From Alphaproteobacteria bacterium (lineage in GTDB: Bacteria > Pseudomonadota > Alphaproteobacteria > Rhizobiales > Aestuariivirgaceae), in the NCBI GenBank assembly GCA_024640405.1, contig JAHEFB010000015.1, positions 25,622 through 89,621 of the forward strand: 64,000 bases of DNA. The letters run 5' to 3'. The position numbers and the translations under genes were made by a program. Numbering within the stretch: position 1 is the stretch's first letter; every line of letters begins with the position of its first letter. Positions 10,256 through 20,326 of the stretch are shown in pieces. Below the pieces are notes generated by a model. It did not search any database. It was not told the origin of the DNA and saw only the letters and a list, made by a program, of their open reading frames with translations.

Positions 10256-10316
10256 GCTAACACGATGCGGTTCGCAGGCAAGTTCGGTGATCTTGTAGCA
10301 GGCGCCACATCACCCC

Positions 10317-12317
10317 TCACAACCGTGACCCCAGCAGCGTGCCTTCCTCAATCGCCCGCTGGGCATCCAGTTCGCCTGCGAAACCTGCCCCGCCGATGAT
10401 GTGAGCCGACCGGCCACCGGCCTTCAGCTCGTCGGCCAGCGCGTTGATTGACACCTGGCCGGAACACAGCACGATACTGTCGCACGCGATCACCCGGTCT
10501 TCATCGCCGACCGAGATGTGCAGGCCGTCATCGTCGATGCTGCGGTAGGTGACGTTGGCGATCATCTCGACCCTGGCGCGATGCAGGACCAGGCGGTGCA
10601 CCCAGCCGGTTGTCTTGCCGGGGCCGCTGCCCATTTTGCCGCCCGAACGTTGCATCAGCACCACTTCATGGGCAGGCGGATGGTTTGCGGCTGGCTCTCC
10701 CACGCCCCATGTAGCGCGGAATTCCGCCGGATCCAGGTGGCTGGTGCCGCCGCGCTCCACCAGGTGCACTGCCACATCAACACCGACCCCGCCGGCGCCG
10801 ATGACGGCAACGCGTTTTCCCGGCTGGCGGGCACCGGACAACAGCTGCTCATAGGTCATGACGCTTGCATGGCCGATACCGTCGATCTCCGGCACCCGCG
10901 GTGCCACACCGGTTGCCACCACAACCTCGTCAAACTCCTCCAGCATGGCGGCGTCTGCCCGGGTGCCCAGTTTCATCGTTATGCCGAACGCGTCAGCCCG
11001 GTTGTTGAAATAGCGCAGCGTCTCGTTGAACTCTTCCTTGCCGGGAATGTGGCGCGCCAGCAGAAACTGACCGCCGATCCGGTCTGCTGCCTCAAACAGC
11101 GTCACCTCATGGCCGCGCTCGGCCGCCGTCGTCGCGCACGACAGCCCGGCGACACCTGCACCGACCACGGCAATCCGGCGGCGGATTTCAGCCGGTTTCC
11201 AGTCCAGAACGGTTTCACGGCAGGCTCTGGGGTTGACCAGACAGGTCGCATCCTTGCCCTTGAAATAATGATCCAGACAGGACTGGTTGCAGGCGATACA
11301 GGTATTGATCTCGTCGGGCCGGCCGTCCCTTGCCTTGGCGGCAAAGTTCGCATCCGCCAGAAACGGCCGCGCCATGGACACCATGTCCGCCTGGCCATCG
11401 GCAATCACGGCTTCAGCTTTTTCCGGCGTGTTGATGCGGTTGGTTGCAATCAGCGGGATTTCCACCGTGCCCGTCAGTTTTGCCGTTGCCCACGTCCATG
11501 CCGCCCTCGGCACGGCCTGCGCAATGGTGGGGATGCGCGCTTCATGCCATCCAATGCCTGAGTTGAGAATATCGGCGCCTGCCGCCTCGGCAAGTTTCGC
11601 CAGTTGGGCAACCTCCTCAAACGGACTGCCGTCTTCCACGATGTCGAGCACCGACAGCCGGTACATGATGATGAACTGCGGGTCGGTTGCCGCGCGCACC
11701 GCCTTGATCACCTGAACCGGAAACCGGGCGCGGTTTTCAAATGACCCGCCCCAGCGATCGTCCCGCTTGTTGGTTCGCGGCGCGGTGAACTCGTTGATCA
11801 GATAACCTTCCGATCCCATCAGCTCGACCCCGTCATATCCGGCAGCCTGGGCAATCTGGGCGGCGCGGGCATAGTCGGAGATGGTGCGCTGGATGTCGTC
11901 CTCGGTCATCTCGCGCGGCGTATTCCGGTTGATCGGCGAGCGGACCGGCGACGGTGCGACGATGTCTGAGTGATAGCCATAGCGGCCTGCATGCAGCAAC
12001 TGCAGCAAGATCCGCGATCCCTGCCGGTGGACCGCGTCCGTCACCTGTTGATGGTGATCCGCATCAGCATCAAGAATAATGCCGCCTTCGGCCCCCAGCC
12101 TGCCGTCCAGGTTGGGTGAAAACCCGCCGGTCACCATCAGCGAACAACCGCCCTTGGCGCGTTCGGCATAAAACGCGGCCAGACGGGCAAGGCCCGGTTC
12201 GCCCTGTTCTTCCAGGCCGGTGTGCATTGACCCCATCAATATGCGGTTGGGCACGGTGTGCCGGCCGATTTTCAAAGGGGTGAACAGGTGGGGGTAGGGA
12301 GAGGTTTGCGAGGTCAC
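10317..12317 (-). CDS. fadH: NADPH-dependent 2,4-dienoyl-CoA reductase / NADH:flavin oxidoreductase (FadH-like)
   Basis: 666 aa; LFTPLKIGRHTVPNRILMGSMHTGLEE N-terminus; 4Fe-4S motif CIACNQSCLDHYFKGKDATCLVNPRAC; C-terminal GAGVAGLSCATTAAERGHEVTLFE. Confidence 0.9.
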   Translation of the reverse strand: MTSQTSPYPHLFTPLKIGRHTVPNRILMGSMHTGLEEQGEPGLARLAAFYAERAKGGCSLMVTGGFSPNLDGRLGAEGGIILDADADHHQQVTDAVHRQGSRILLQLLHAGRYGYHSDIVAPSPVRSPINRNTPREMTEDDIQRTISDYARAAQIAQAAGYDGVELMGSEGYLINEFTAPRTNKRDDRWGGSFENRARFPVQVIKAVRAATDPQFIIMYRLSVLDIVEDGSPFEEVAQLAKLAEAAGADILNSGIGWHEARIPTIAQAVPRAAWTWATAKLTGTVEIPLIATNRINTPEKAEAVIADGQADMVSMARPFLADANFAAKARDGRPDEINTCIACNQSCLDHYFKGKDATCLVNPRACRETVLDWKPAEIRRRIAVVGAGVAGLSCATTAAERGHEVTLFEAADRIGGQFLLARHIPGKEEFNETLRYFNNRADAFGITMKLGTRADAAMLEEFDEVVVATGVAPRVPEIDGIGHASVMTYEQLLSGARQPGKRVAVIGAGGVGVDVAVHLVERGGTSHLDPAEFRATWGVGEPAANHPPAHEVVLMQRSGGKMGSGPGKTTGWVHRLVLHRARVEMIANVTYRSIDDDGLHISVGDEDRVIACDSIVLCSGQVSINALADELKAGGRSAHIIGGAGFAGELDAQRAIEEGTLLGSRL

Positions 12318-12527
12318 AGTCGGGAAAATCCGTTTGTTGGTTTTTTCACAGTCTATCGCGAGTTGGGCTCAAGTGAAGGGGCGTATTGCACAACCGCCGC
12401 TGACACAGGATAGTTTGCTTCACAGGCCCTGCCTGCGATACACACTTTCCCCTGGACACGGGCACCGGCCGAAGGAAGAAACGCATGAGTTCGTCAAACA
12501 CGGTGATTGCAGGGTATGGACGCTGCC

Positions 12528-14321
12528 ATGACCGCCGGTAAGACGCTTGAAATACAACTGGGCGCCGCCGTCGAGGCCTTTCAGGCCGGTGAGGTGGACC
12601 AGGCGCTGGAAATGGTGCAGCTGCTGTGCCGAAGCCATCCCGACAATGCCGTTGTTCACAATGTTCATGGCGTGATCGCTGCCGGTCGCGGTGACCTTCA
12701 GGTTGCCATTGACAGCTACCGCAGGGCGATTGAACTGGATCCGGAAAATTGCGACGTCCATTTCAATCTCGGCAATGTGCTGCGCGACGGCGGCGATCTG
12801 AATGCAGCGCTGGCCAGCTATCGCGTCGCCCTGCAGTTTCGGCCCAACGATGCAGATGTGCTGTTCAATACCGCCGGCGTGCTGCGCGCGCTGGGCGATC
12901 TGCAAACCGCCGGCGATATCTTTCAGGAACTGGTCACAATCTCGCCGGACGATCCCGCCGCTCACAACAATCTGGGCGGTGTGCTGTTTCGCCTCGGCAA
13001 GACCGACGCAGCCACCCGGTGTTTTCGCCGCGCCCTGGAATTGCAGCCGAGGTTCGTAAATGCCCATGACAATTTGTGTGAAGTGCTTGAAAAATCAAAC
13101 CAGATCAAGGAGTTGAGAAAGGCTGTCAGCGACGCCGAGGCCCAGTGCCCGCCGGACAATATGAGGATCGTCATCAGACGGGCCCAGTTGTTGCGCCGTG
13201 ATGAAAAACCCGATGAAGCGCGAAAGGCGCTGGCGAAAATCATCAGGTTCAATCCGGCACAGCCGCAACTGAACTCCGCCTACTGGTATCTGATGGGCGA
13301 TATCTGTGACCGGCTGCAGGATGCAAAGGCCGCCTATGAGGCGTTTGTCAAAGCCAACGGCTGGGCTGAAAAGGCGGCCGGCGCCCGCGGGCTGGAACCG
13401 AAGGATTTCATAACCAGGCTGGACAATCTCCAGACCGCCTACAAGTCCGTGCGCCGGCAGCCGGAAAAGCAGGCATCTGCGGGCCGGGACGGGCCACAGC
13501 TCGTGTTCCTGATTGGTTTCCCGCGCTCCGGCACGACGCTGCTGGACACCGTCCTGCTGAGCCACAGCGCGATATCGGTGGTTGAAGAAAAGCCGATGGT
13601 TCAGGAAATGGTCAGGCGGGTGCAGAGCTGGCAGGCGGGCCGGGCGCCTGACCATGAAGATCTGACGGCTGAGCAGGTTCAGGAATTGCGAGACGCGTAC
13701 ATGACCCGGTTGTTCGAACACCTGCCCGGTGATGTTTCTGAAAATCAGGTGGTAATCGACAAGCTGCCCCTCAACATTGTCGAAGCCGGACTGATCAGCA
13801 AGGTGTTCCCGGAAGCCAGGTTCCTGCTGGTTCTGCGGCACCCGTGCGACTGCGTCCTGAGCTGCTTCATGCAGGACTTCAGGCTCAACAACGCCATGTC
13901 GAACTTCCTGGGTCTGAAAAGCGCAGCGCAGTGTTACGACAAGGTGATGTCCTTGTGGACCACTTACCGCAAAGCGCTGCCGCTTGACGTTCACACGGTC
14001 AAGTATGAGCAGGTGGTGGCGGATCTCGAGACAACCGTCGGCCAGGTCCTCGAATTTCTGGGTCTGGAGTGGCAAGCGGCCATGGCCGACTACAAGACCA
14101 CCGCGCTGGATCGCAAGCGAATTGGAACGCCCAGCTATCATCAGGTGGTGCAGCCGATCTACAGCAGGGCGAAGGACCGCTGGCGGTTGTATCGAGCCCA
14201 CATGATCCCGGTTCTGCCGACTTTGCTCAGATGGGCAGCCATCTACGGATACATAGAGGACGCCGGCAAGAGTTCAGATACTGGCGATACGGCCGGGCCT
14301 GACCAGGCAGCGGATACGTAA
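12528..14321 (+). CDS. TPR-repeat sulfotransferase family protein
   Basis: TPR region IDSYRRAIELDPENCDVHFNLGNVLRDGGDLNAALASYRVAL; sulfotransferase P-loop FLIGFPRSGTTLLDTVLLSH and KVFPEARFLLVLRHPCDCVLSCFMQ. ORF open from 12507; start uncertain. Confidence 0.9.
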   Translation: MTAGKTLEIQLGAAVEAFQAGEVDQALEMVQLLCRSHPDNAVVHNVHGVIAAGRGDLQVAIDSYRRAIELDPENCDVHFNLGNVLRDGGDLNAALASYRVALQFRPNDADVLFNTAGVLRALGDLQTAGDIFQELVTISPDDPAAHNNLGGVLFRLGKTDAATRCFRRALELQPRFVNAHDNLCEVLEKSNQIKELRKAVSDAEAQCPPDNMRIVIRRAQLLRRDEKPDEARKALAKIIRFNPAQPQLNSAYWYLMGDICDRLQDAKAAYEAFVKANGWAEKAAGARGLEPKDFITRLDNLQTAYKSVRRQPEKQASAGRDGPQLVFLIGFPRSGTTLLDTVLLSHSAISVVEEKPMVQEMVRRVQSWQAGRAPDHEDLTAEQVQELRDAYMTRLFEHLPGDVSENQVVIDKLPLNIVEAGLISKVFPEARFLLVLRHPCDCVLSCFMQDFRLNNAMSNFLGLKSAAQCYDKVMSLWTTYRKALPLDVHTVKYEQVVADLETTVGQVLEFLGLEWQAAMADYKTTALDRKRIGTPSYHQVVQPIYSRAKDRWRLYRAHMIPVLPTLLRWAAIYGYIEDAGKSSDTGDTAGPDQAADT

Positions 14322-14329
14322 TCGCGAAT

Positions 14330-15478
14330 TCAGCAAGGTTTGGTCGCGGGTGCGAAGACCGCTTGTAGCTGGTCGACACCCTTAAGTTTGTGCTGCCCCG
14401 TGGTTTGCCATTGACGCGCGGAAAGTTTTGCGAAACCTTCCGACACCAGAAGCGGTTCATCCAGTTGAGAACAAAGCCCCTCGATTCTGCTGGCCATATT
14501 GACCGCAGATCCGATAACCGTGAAATCGAGGCGGGTTCCGCCGCCGATATTGCCGTAAAAAACGCTGCCTGTGTGCAGTGCAATGCCGAATTCAAAGCGA
14601 CCTTCGCCGTCTTCGTGGAGCGTCAGCGCGGAAAACGCCGCTGCCTCGGCCTGGGCGATTGCGGCACTGACGTCGTCACCGTGCGGGAATATGGCCAGCA
14701 CCGCATCGCCGATGAACTTCAGAATTTCACCGCCGTTTGCTTCAATCACCTCGCTGACCAACATGAGATACTGGTTGAGCAGTTCAAGCGTTTCAGCGGC
14801 ACTTCCCTGTTGCGCAAGCCGGGTAAAGCCGCGCAGGTCGGAAAACCAGATGACGGCGTCGATATTTGCACCATCTCCGCGTGAAATCTGGCCGTCCAGC
14901 ACCCGCAGGCCGGCCCGCTTGCCGACATAGGTTTCCATCAGGGTTTGCGCGGTGTTGCGGGCTATGAACCCTTCAAGAACCAGTGTCATCAGGGGAAGCA
15001 ACGATCTCAATTTTCCGAGTTCCTTGTCCGAGAATCCACCAGTTTGTCTGGTGGCTGCGGTAAACACCTTGTTTGAGTCATCGGAGAACTTGAGCGTAAT
15101 GGCGTGATAGTGGGTAAATCCTTCCTGCCACAGTTCTTCTCCGATCGGGAACCGCTTTCGATCTGCCGGTACGGTGAGGTCTACGTGAACATCTTCACCC
15201 TTGGTGTATATGGGATAGATCGGGCTGGCGTGCAGATCCTGCAGATTGTCTGGTGTCCAGACGAACCAGCGCTGCCGTGCTCCGTTTTCCAGGTCCCAAC
15301 CAACAAAGGACGATTGCGCGACAGGGTGTAACAGGGGTGCTCCGACCGAAGCGCGTTCAATCGGAATGCCGGCGGATCGCAATTTATGGCAAAAACCTTC
15401 AATCAGATCGGCCAGCGATGAACAGCGCGGTCCGTCATACGTCAGCCATTGTCGGATTTTTGCTGTTGCGTCGCTCAA
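14330..15478 (-). CDS. Class III adenylate/guanylate cyclase domain protein
   Basis: 382 aa; VIWFSDLRGFTRLAQQGSAAETLELLNQYLMLVSEVIEANGGEILKFIGDAVLAIFP; TVIGSAVNMASRIEGLC. Confidence 0.93.
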   Translation of the reverse strand: MSDATAKIRQWLTYDGPRCSSLADLIEGFCHKLRSAGIPIERASVGAPLLHPVAQSSFVGWDLENGARQRWFVWTPDNLQDLHASPIYPIYTKGEDVHVDLTVPADRKRFPIGEELWQEGFTHYHAITLKFSDDSNKVFTAATRQTGGFSDKELGKLRSLLPLMTLVLEGFIARNTAQTLMETYVGKRAGLRVLDGQISRGDGANIDAVIWFSDLRGFTRLAQQGSAAETLELLNQYLMLVSEVIEANGGEILKFIGDAVLAIFPHGDDVSAAIAQAEAAAFSALTLHEDGEGRFEFGIALHTGSVFYGNIGGGTRLDFTVIGSAVNMASRIEGLCSQLDEPLLVSEGFAKLSARQWQTTGQHKLKGVDQLQAVFAPATKPC

Positions 15479-15497
15479 ATGTTCCTCACTGTCGCCT

Positions 15498-16562
15498 TCA
15501 GGTGCTGTCGGTCAGATCAATCCTGATGCCGTCACGGGCGGAGGTCTTGATGGCTTCGACCACGGCAAGTGATTTCAATCCTTCCCGGCCCGAAACAATC
15601 GGCTGTTCAGTGCCGGCGATCACCCTGCAGAAGTGGTCAATCTGTTCATCCAGCGGATCACGGGCGATAGTATCATAACTGGTGTGGTTGATCGGCCGCC
15701 ACCAACTGCGCTCGCCGCTTTGCGTCCATATCTTGCCCTTGGGAATTTCCAGAGAGCCGCGCGTGCCGCCAATATAATAGCAGGTCTCGTCCGTTACCGG
15801 GTAGGCCGGGTTTTCGGCCGCCGTCAACTCCCAACTCCACGGTGCCACGATGCTGTCGGAAACCGTGACGGTGCCCAGCGCGCCATTTGCAAACCTGACG
15901 ATGATGGCGGCGGTGTCTTCAACGTCGTTGCCGCGCGCATGGCTGGAGTCTGCAGCCTGCACGGAAACGATTTCGCCGGCCAGATAGCGCAGCAGGTCAA
16001 TGTCATGGATCAGGTTGATGAACACCGGCCCGGCGCCTGGCTGGGTCCGCCAGGCCACATTGAAATAGTCGTCCGGCTTGTGCAGCCAGCAGGCGGCATG
16101 AACCGCCACGATATCTCCTACCGCGCCGCTTTCAATTTGCCGGCGGGCGGCCCGAATGAGCGGATTGTGCCGCCTGTGATGACCGACGAGTACCGGCACA
16201 TCCAGCCGGGCAGCTTCGTTCACCAGGCGCGAAGCCGACTGCGCACTGTCGGCAATCGGCTTTTCCACCAGCACTGGAATGCCGGCACGGACGCATTGCA
16301 GCCCGCCTTCAACATGCATCTGGTTGGGGGTTGCGATGATCACGCCGTCGGCGGGCTCAGCGGCAAGCATGTCGGCAATCGAGGCGTATCGTTTGCAGCC
16401 GTTTTGGGAGGCAACATCCTGTGTCGCAGGATCAGGGTCCACGATCGCCGAAACAATCGCTTCATTACAGCGTTCGATAGCTTCCACGTGACGCTTGCCA
16501 ACAAGGCCGGCGCCGGCAACGGCAATACGAACAGGTGTGCCGATAACAGGGCTCACTTGCAA
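15498..16562 (-). CDS. Gfo/Idh/MocA family oxidoreductase
   Basis: 354 aa; RIAVAGAGLVGKRHVEAIERC Rossmann; VLVEKPIADSAQSASRLV signature. Confidence 0.92.
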   Translation of the reverse strand: MQVSPVIGTPVRIAVAGAGLVGKRHVEAIERCNEAIVSAIVDPDPATQDVASQNGCKRYASIADMLAAEPADGVIIATPNQMHVEGGLQCVRAGIPVLVEKPIADSAQSASRLVNEAARLDVPVLVGHHRRHNPLIRAARRQIESGAVGDIVAVHAACWLHKPDDYFNVAWRTQPGAGPVFINLIHDIDLLRYLAGEIVSVQAADSSHARGNDVEDTAAIIVRFANGALGTVTVSDSIVAPWSWELTAAENPAYPVTDETCYYIGGTRGSLEIPKGKIWTQSGERSWWRPINHTSYDTIARDPLDEQIDHFCRVIAGTEQPIVSGREGLKSLAVVEAIKTSARDGIRIDLTDST

Positions 16563-16663
16563 CCTCCAGATAAATCAGAGGCGTTAGTGAGTCCTGATCT
16601 TCAGATTGTCAACCCGTCAGACCCCCGGAAGGATTCCGGGACACGACGTTCATTGTTCTGACT

Positions 16664-17098
16664 CTAGTCTCCCAAAGGCTCCACATTGACGATTTCGCCG
16701 GATGCGCGCGAGACCCGGATGCGCCAGGGTTCGCGGCCCCGCACCGCATCGTACACATAACTGCCATTGCGGCAGTCGACGACTTCAATGTGCCGGAAAC
16801 CGGAATCTTTCAGGTCTTCCACCGCCTGCAGGCAGGACAGTTTGCCGTTGTCGTAGTGATCACGATACTGAGGGCGCCGGTGTTTGTATTCCGGCTCGCG
16901 CTGATAGACCGAATATTCCGGTTCCGGCCGATAGCGGTTCTGCCAGTTTCCGCGATGGTCTTCGCTGTAGCGATCATCATACGATGGTGCAGCGGCATTG
17001 TCATAAAACCAGTGCGGATCGGCGGCGAGGGATGCGTGGCTGGAAAGCGCAGTCAGCATCAGTGCGGCGGTGAGGGCCGCCATAGGGGTACGCAACAT
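16664..17098 (-). CDS. Secreted hypothetical protein (PepSY-like C-terminal region)
   Basis: Signal peptide MLRTPMAALTAALMLTALSSHASLAAD; Tyr/Arg-rich middle; C-term AVEDLKDSGFRHIEVVDCRNGSYVYDAVRGREPWRIRVSRASGEIVNVE. Confidence 0.65.
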   Translation of the reverse strand: MLRTPMAALTAALMLTALSSHASLAADPHWFYDNAAAPSYDDRYSEDHRGNWQNRYRPEPEYSVYQREPEYKHRRPQYRDHYDNGKLSCLQAVEDLKDSGFRHIEVVDCRNGSYVYDAVRGREPWRIRVSRASGEIVNVEPLGD

Positions 17099-17259
17099 AA
17101 CTAACCTCCCTGTCGGGCGAGCCGTCCCGAGGGCAAGCGTCGTCTCTGAATGTGAAAATAACGCGGAGACAATGCGGCGGTATTTCGACCTTGCCGGTCT
17201 GATTAACCGAACTGTTTCAATATGATACACAAATTTGCATTGTTCGGGATTTTGTCGTT

Positions 17260-18417
17260 CTAGCCGGTCAGATCCTGCAGCAGTTTCTCCAGCATTCTGT
17301 CGCAAGCCGCCATTTCGGTTTCCGCAATATATTCATCCGGTTTGTGGGCAACGCCGATGGACCCGGGTCCGCATACAACTGTTGGAATACCAAGCCGGGT
17401 CTGGAACAGGCCGCCCTCGGTTCCGAACGCGATCTTGCCGGTTGAGTTGCCGCCGGTGAGCGATTTCACATAATTCACAACTTCTGCGTCCGGCGCGGTA
17501 TCCAGTGCCGGATAGGAAGTGCCGGGTGTAAAACTGATATCGGACCCGGGGAAAATTTTTTGCGCCTCGCTCACAATATCCTCCGCACTGGCGTGTATGC
17601 GATCCATCAGGACTTGCGGGTCATCGGCGGGCAGATGGCGGATTTCGTACTCGAACTTTGCCAGATTGGGCACGATGTTGAGTGTTTCACCGCCATGCAT
17701 TTTGCCGGCGTGAAGTGTCGTATAGGCCACATCATAATCACCGTCCCTGGTACCGCTCTCAACCACCTCGGCCTGCAGCCGTCTGATTTCATTGATAAGG
17801 TCTATGGCCAGATGCACGGCATTGACAGCGGTGGGTGCCAGGCTTGAATGGGCCTCAAGCCCTGTGCAGGTAACGCGTTCACCTGCCTTGCCCTTATGCG
17901 CGGTTACCACCTGCATCAAAGTGGGTTCGCCGATGATGCAGCATCGTGGTTTCGGCATTACCGGCTCCAGCAGGTCGATGAGGCGGCGCACGCCGACACA
18001 GCCGATTTCCTCATCATAGGAAAATGCGAAATGTATCGGTGCGCTGAGCTTCTCCTTTAGCTCAGCCGCCCTGGGTGCCATCGCAACACAACACGCAATA
18101 AAACCCTTCATGTCAGCTGTGCCGCGGCCATACAGCAATCCCTTGTCGCGACGCATGACGAACGGGTCGGACGACCACGCCTGGCCTTCTGTCGGCACTA
18201 CGTCAGTGTGACCCGACAACACGACGCCTGGCACGTCTTCCGGCCCGATGGAGGCGTACAGATTGGCTTTTTTCCCATCCTCCGATGGCGCCAGAAGAAT
18301 ACGAAAGCCCAGTGGTTCCAGCAGTCCGCTGACATGATCGATCAATTCGAGATTGGAATCCCTGCTGACCGTGTTGAAGGAGATGAGTTTTTCAAGAAGT
18401 GCAATGCTCTGTGTCAT
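17260..18417 (-). CDS. argE: Acetylornithine deacetylase (M20 family)
   Basis: 385 aa; VVLSGHTDVVPTEGQAWSSDPF, GRGTADMKGFIAC, FGTEGGLFQTRLGIPTVVCGPGSIGVAHKPDEYI. Confidence 0.9.
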   Translation of the reverse strand: MTQSIALLEKLISFNTVSRDSNLELIDHVSGLLEPLGFRILLAPSEDGKKANLYASIGPEDVPGVVLSGHTDVVPTEGQAWSSDPFVMRRDKGLLYGRGTADMKGFIACCVAMAPRAAELKEKLSAPIHFAFSYDEEIGCVGVRRLIDLLEPVMPKPRCCIIGEPTLMQVVTAHKGKAGERVTCTGLEAHSSLAPTAVNAVHLAIDLINEIRRLQAEVVESGTRDGDYDVAYTTLHAGKMHGGETLNIVPNLAKFEYEIRHLPADDPQVLMDRIHASAEDIVSEAQKIFPGSDISFTPGTSYPALDTAPDAEVVNYVKSLTGGNSTGKIAFGTEGGLFQTRLGIPTVVCGPGSIGVAHKPDEYIAETEMAACDRMLEKLLQDLTG

Positions 18418-18643
18418 GGGCGCATTGCTAGCACGGAGGTACTCAGCGGAAAAGACAATCTATACGATTTGCCGAAGCACTCATGCTCGTTACACTTTCT
18501 GCTCGCCATCGCAGCGAAGGCTGGAGCCCATGAGCCGGATCAGCCTGCTTCAATCCTGAAAGGGACTGCAGTGAGCCTTCTCTGGAAAAGGGCTTGGGCG
18601 CAAGGTGGCGCTGGATGCAGAGTACAGGCGGTGGCCGATGGCG

Positions 18644-19282
18644 TCAGTCAGCGGCACGCCAGGTTGCGACAGCTGCATCGCGCAACGGGCTTTTTACCCC
18701 GGCCTGCACGGTTGTTTCCGCATAAGGGTGGCGCGCGAACACTTCCCGGATCATCGGCTCGAAAAACTCCAGCGGCAGCGTGTCGTAGTCAGGGTCGAAA
18801 CTCGTCTGATCCCAGAATTCGCAGAAGTCGACACATGACTGGTAATACGGTTCACCGGCAAATTTTTCCCGTTCAAACTGGTTCCAGTCATAGTGATGGG
18901 CGTAGTACACCATCTGAAAAGCGCCATGATGGTGAACACACCAGGTCACTTCCTCCCGCAGGAACGGACGCACGATGGCCGCAGCAAATTCGTCATGGTT
19001 TTGCGGAGCCAGTCCGTCGCCGATATCATGCAGGACGGCTCCGACCACCCAGTCAATGTCGGCACCGTCGCGCCATGCGCGCGTAGCAGACTGCAATCCA
19101 TGTTCAAGGCGGGTAATCCTGTAGCCTTCAATGGTCTCGTCCTGCTGGTCACGCAGGGCCTTCAGAATCCGGTCTGGTGTCAACTTGACGTGGGCTTGCT
19201 CCTTTTCCCGCAACATAAGGTACTCGTCACGCGTGCCGTGCTTCATTTCGGTGAACTTGACAGTGGCTGATTGTTCGTTCAT
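18644..19282 (-). CDS. HD-domain oxygenase/phosphohydrolase family protein, PhnZ/TmpB/MIOX-like
   Basis: 212 aa; ITRLEHGLQSATRAWRDGADIDWVVGAVLHDIGDGLAPQNHDEF...VHHHGAFQ with the H...HD...H...H arrangement of PhnZ-like diiron HD enzymes; 6 bp from the PhyH-family gene. Confidence 0.8.
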   Translation of the reverse strand: MNEQSATVKFTEMKHGTRDEYLMLREKEQAHVKLTPDRILKALRDQQDETIEGYRITRLEHGLQSATRAWRDGADIDWVVGAVLHDIGDGLAPQNHDEFAAAIVRPFLREEVTWCVHHHGAFQMVYYAHHYDWNQFEREKFAGEPYYQSCVDFCEFWDQTSFDPDYDTLPLEFFEPMIREVFARHPYAETTVQAGVKSPLRDAAVATWRAAD

Positions 19283-19288
19283 GGCAAA

Positions 19289-20164
19289 TTACATCCTGCT
19301 GGCGGTTTCGGCATACAACCCGACTTTTTGTGAAGCACCCTGTGTGAGGGCAGCGGCCTGATCACGGCGAATTTGCTCGTACAGAACCAGTGATTCAGCG
19401 CCGAATTCCTCCGATGGGGCGGCAACATTGATCCAGTTCTGCTCAGCATCGAAACCACGCACCAGCATGGCATAATCACGCTCGGCAACCAGTTGCTTGA
19501 CGCCGGGCGTCACATAGCGGATGGCGCACCCGATGCGCCGGTCCTCCGATGTGTTGGGTCCTGAAGCATGAAACATCCGGCCATGATGCAAAGACATCTG
19601 TCCCGGCTGCAATACGATGTCTGTTGCTGTTGCCTCATCGACGTCCACGGCGATTTCCTGACCGCGCGACAGCAAATTGTCCTCATGAAACGTATCTCGA
19701 TGCGGCACGATCCGGTTGTTGTGCGAGCCCGCAACAAACTTCATGCAACCGGATTGCGATGTCGCGGGTGACAGGGCAATCCAGGCGGTCAGCTGCCCGT
19801 CGGTTTCGCCCATGCCCCAGTATGTAAGGTCCTGATGCCAGGATACGATTTTTCTTGTCTTCGGTTCCTTGATGAAGAGTTCGCATGACCAGACCAGCAG
19901 GTTGGGTCCAAGAATGGACTGAACGGCATTCAGCACAGCCGGGTTGCATGCGATTCTCGCCATCTGCGGAATGACGACATGCGCACCAACCCTGAAATAC
20001 TGCGATACCGGTTGCGGCAGCGAACCATCAGGATAGGTTTGTTCGATGGCCTCGACTTCAGACCGCCAGGATGCTGCCTCGCCGCTCGACATGGCATCAA
20101 TTGGGAACAGAAAACCATCTTTTTGGTATGCATCGATTTGAGATGAAGACAAGCTGGCTGGCAT
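19289..20164 (-). CDS. Phytanoyl-CoA dioxygenase (PhyH) family Fe(II)/2OG oxygenase, PhnY-like
   Basis: SSSQIDAYQKDGFLFPIDAMSSGEAASWRSEVE; Fe-ligand motif WHQDLTYWG...SLHHGRMFHASGPN...RRIGCAIRYV. Confidence 0.88.
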   Translation of the reverse strand: MPASLSSSQIDAYQKDGFLFPIDAMSSGEAASWRSEVEAIEQTYPDGSLPQPVSQYFRVGAHVVIPQMARIACNPAVLNAVQSILGPNLLVWSCELFIKEPKTRKIVSWHQDLTYWGMGETDGQLTAWIALSPATSQSGCMKFVAGSHNNRIVPHRDTFHEDNLLSRGQEIAVDVDEATATDIVLQPGQMSLHHGRMFHASGPNTSEDRRIGCAIRYVTPGVKQLVAERDYAMLVRGFDAEQNWINVAAPSEEFGAESLVLYEQIRRDQAAALTQGASQKVGLYAETASRM

Positions 20165-20326
20165 GGCGAACCTCCTGCAAGTATAGAACATTGACAGTCA
20201 GTGGATTTGTGCCGTTCTTGTCAAGCGGATTTGCAACGCTGGCGCCGATACAAAGCGTTGACTAGTCGGGGACCTGCAATCTAGAAGTGTCGGTTCGGTG
20301 TTGCGACGAGCGTAGGGAGAGGCTTG

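Noticed and set aside
10518-11561. 347-aa plus-strand ORF opposite fadH
   Set aside because: Antisense shadow of a well-supported FadH-like CDS; Cys/His-rich low-plausibility composition.
13095-14201. 368-aa minus-strand ORF antisense to the TPR-sulfotransferase gene
   Set aside because: Shadow ORF in GC-rich coding sequence; the plus-strand product has clear TPR and sulfotransferase motifs.
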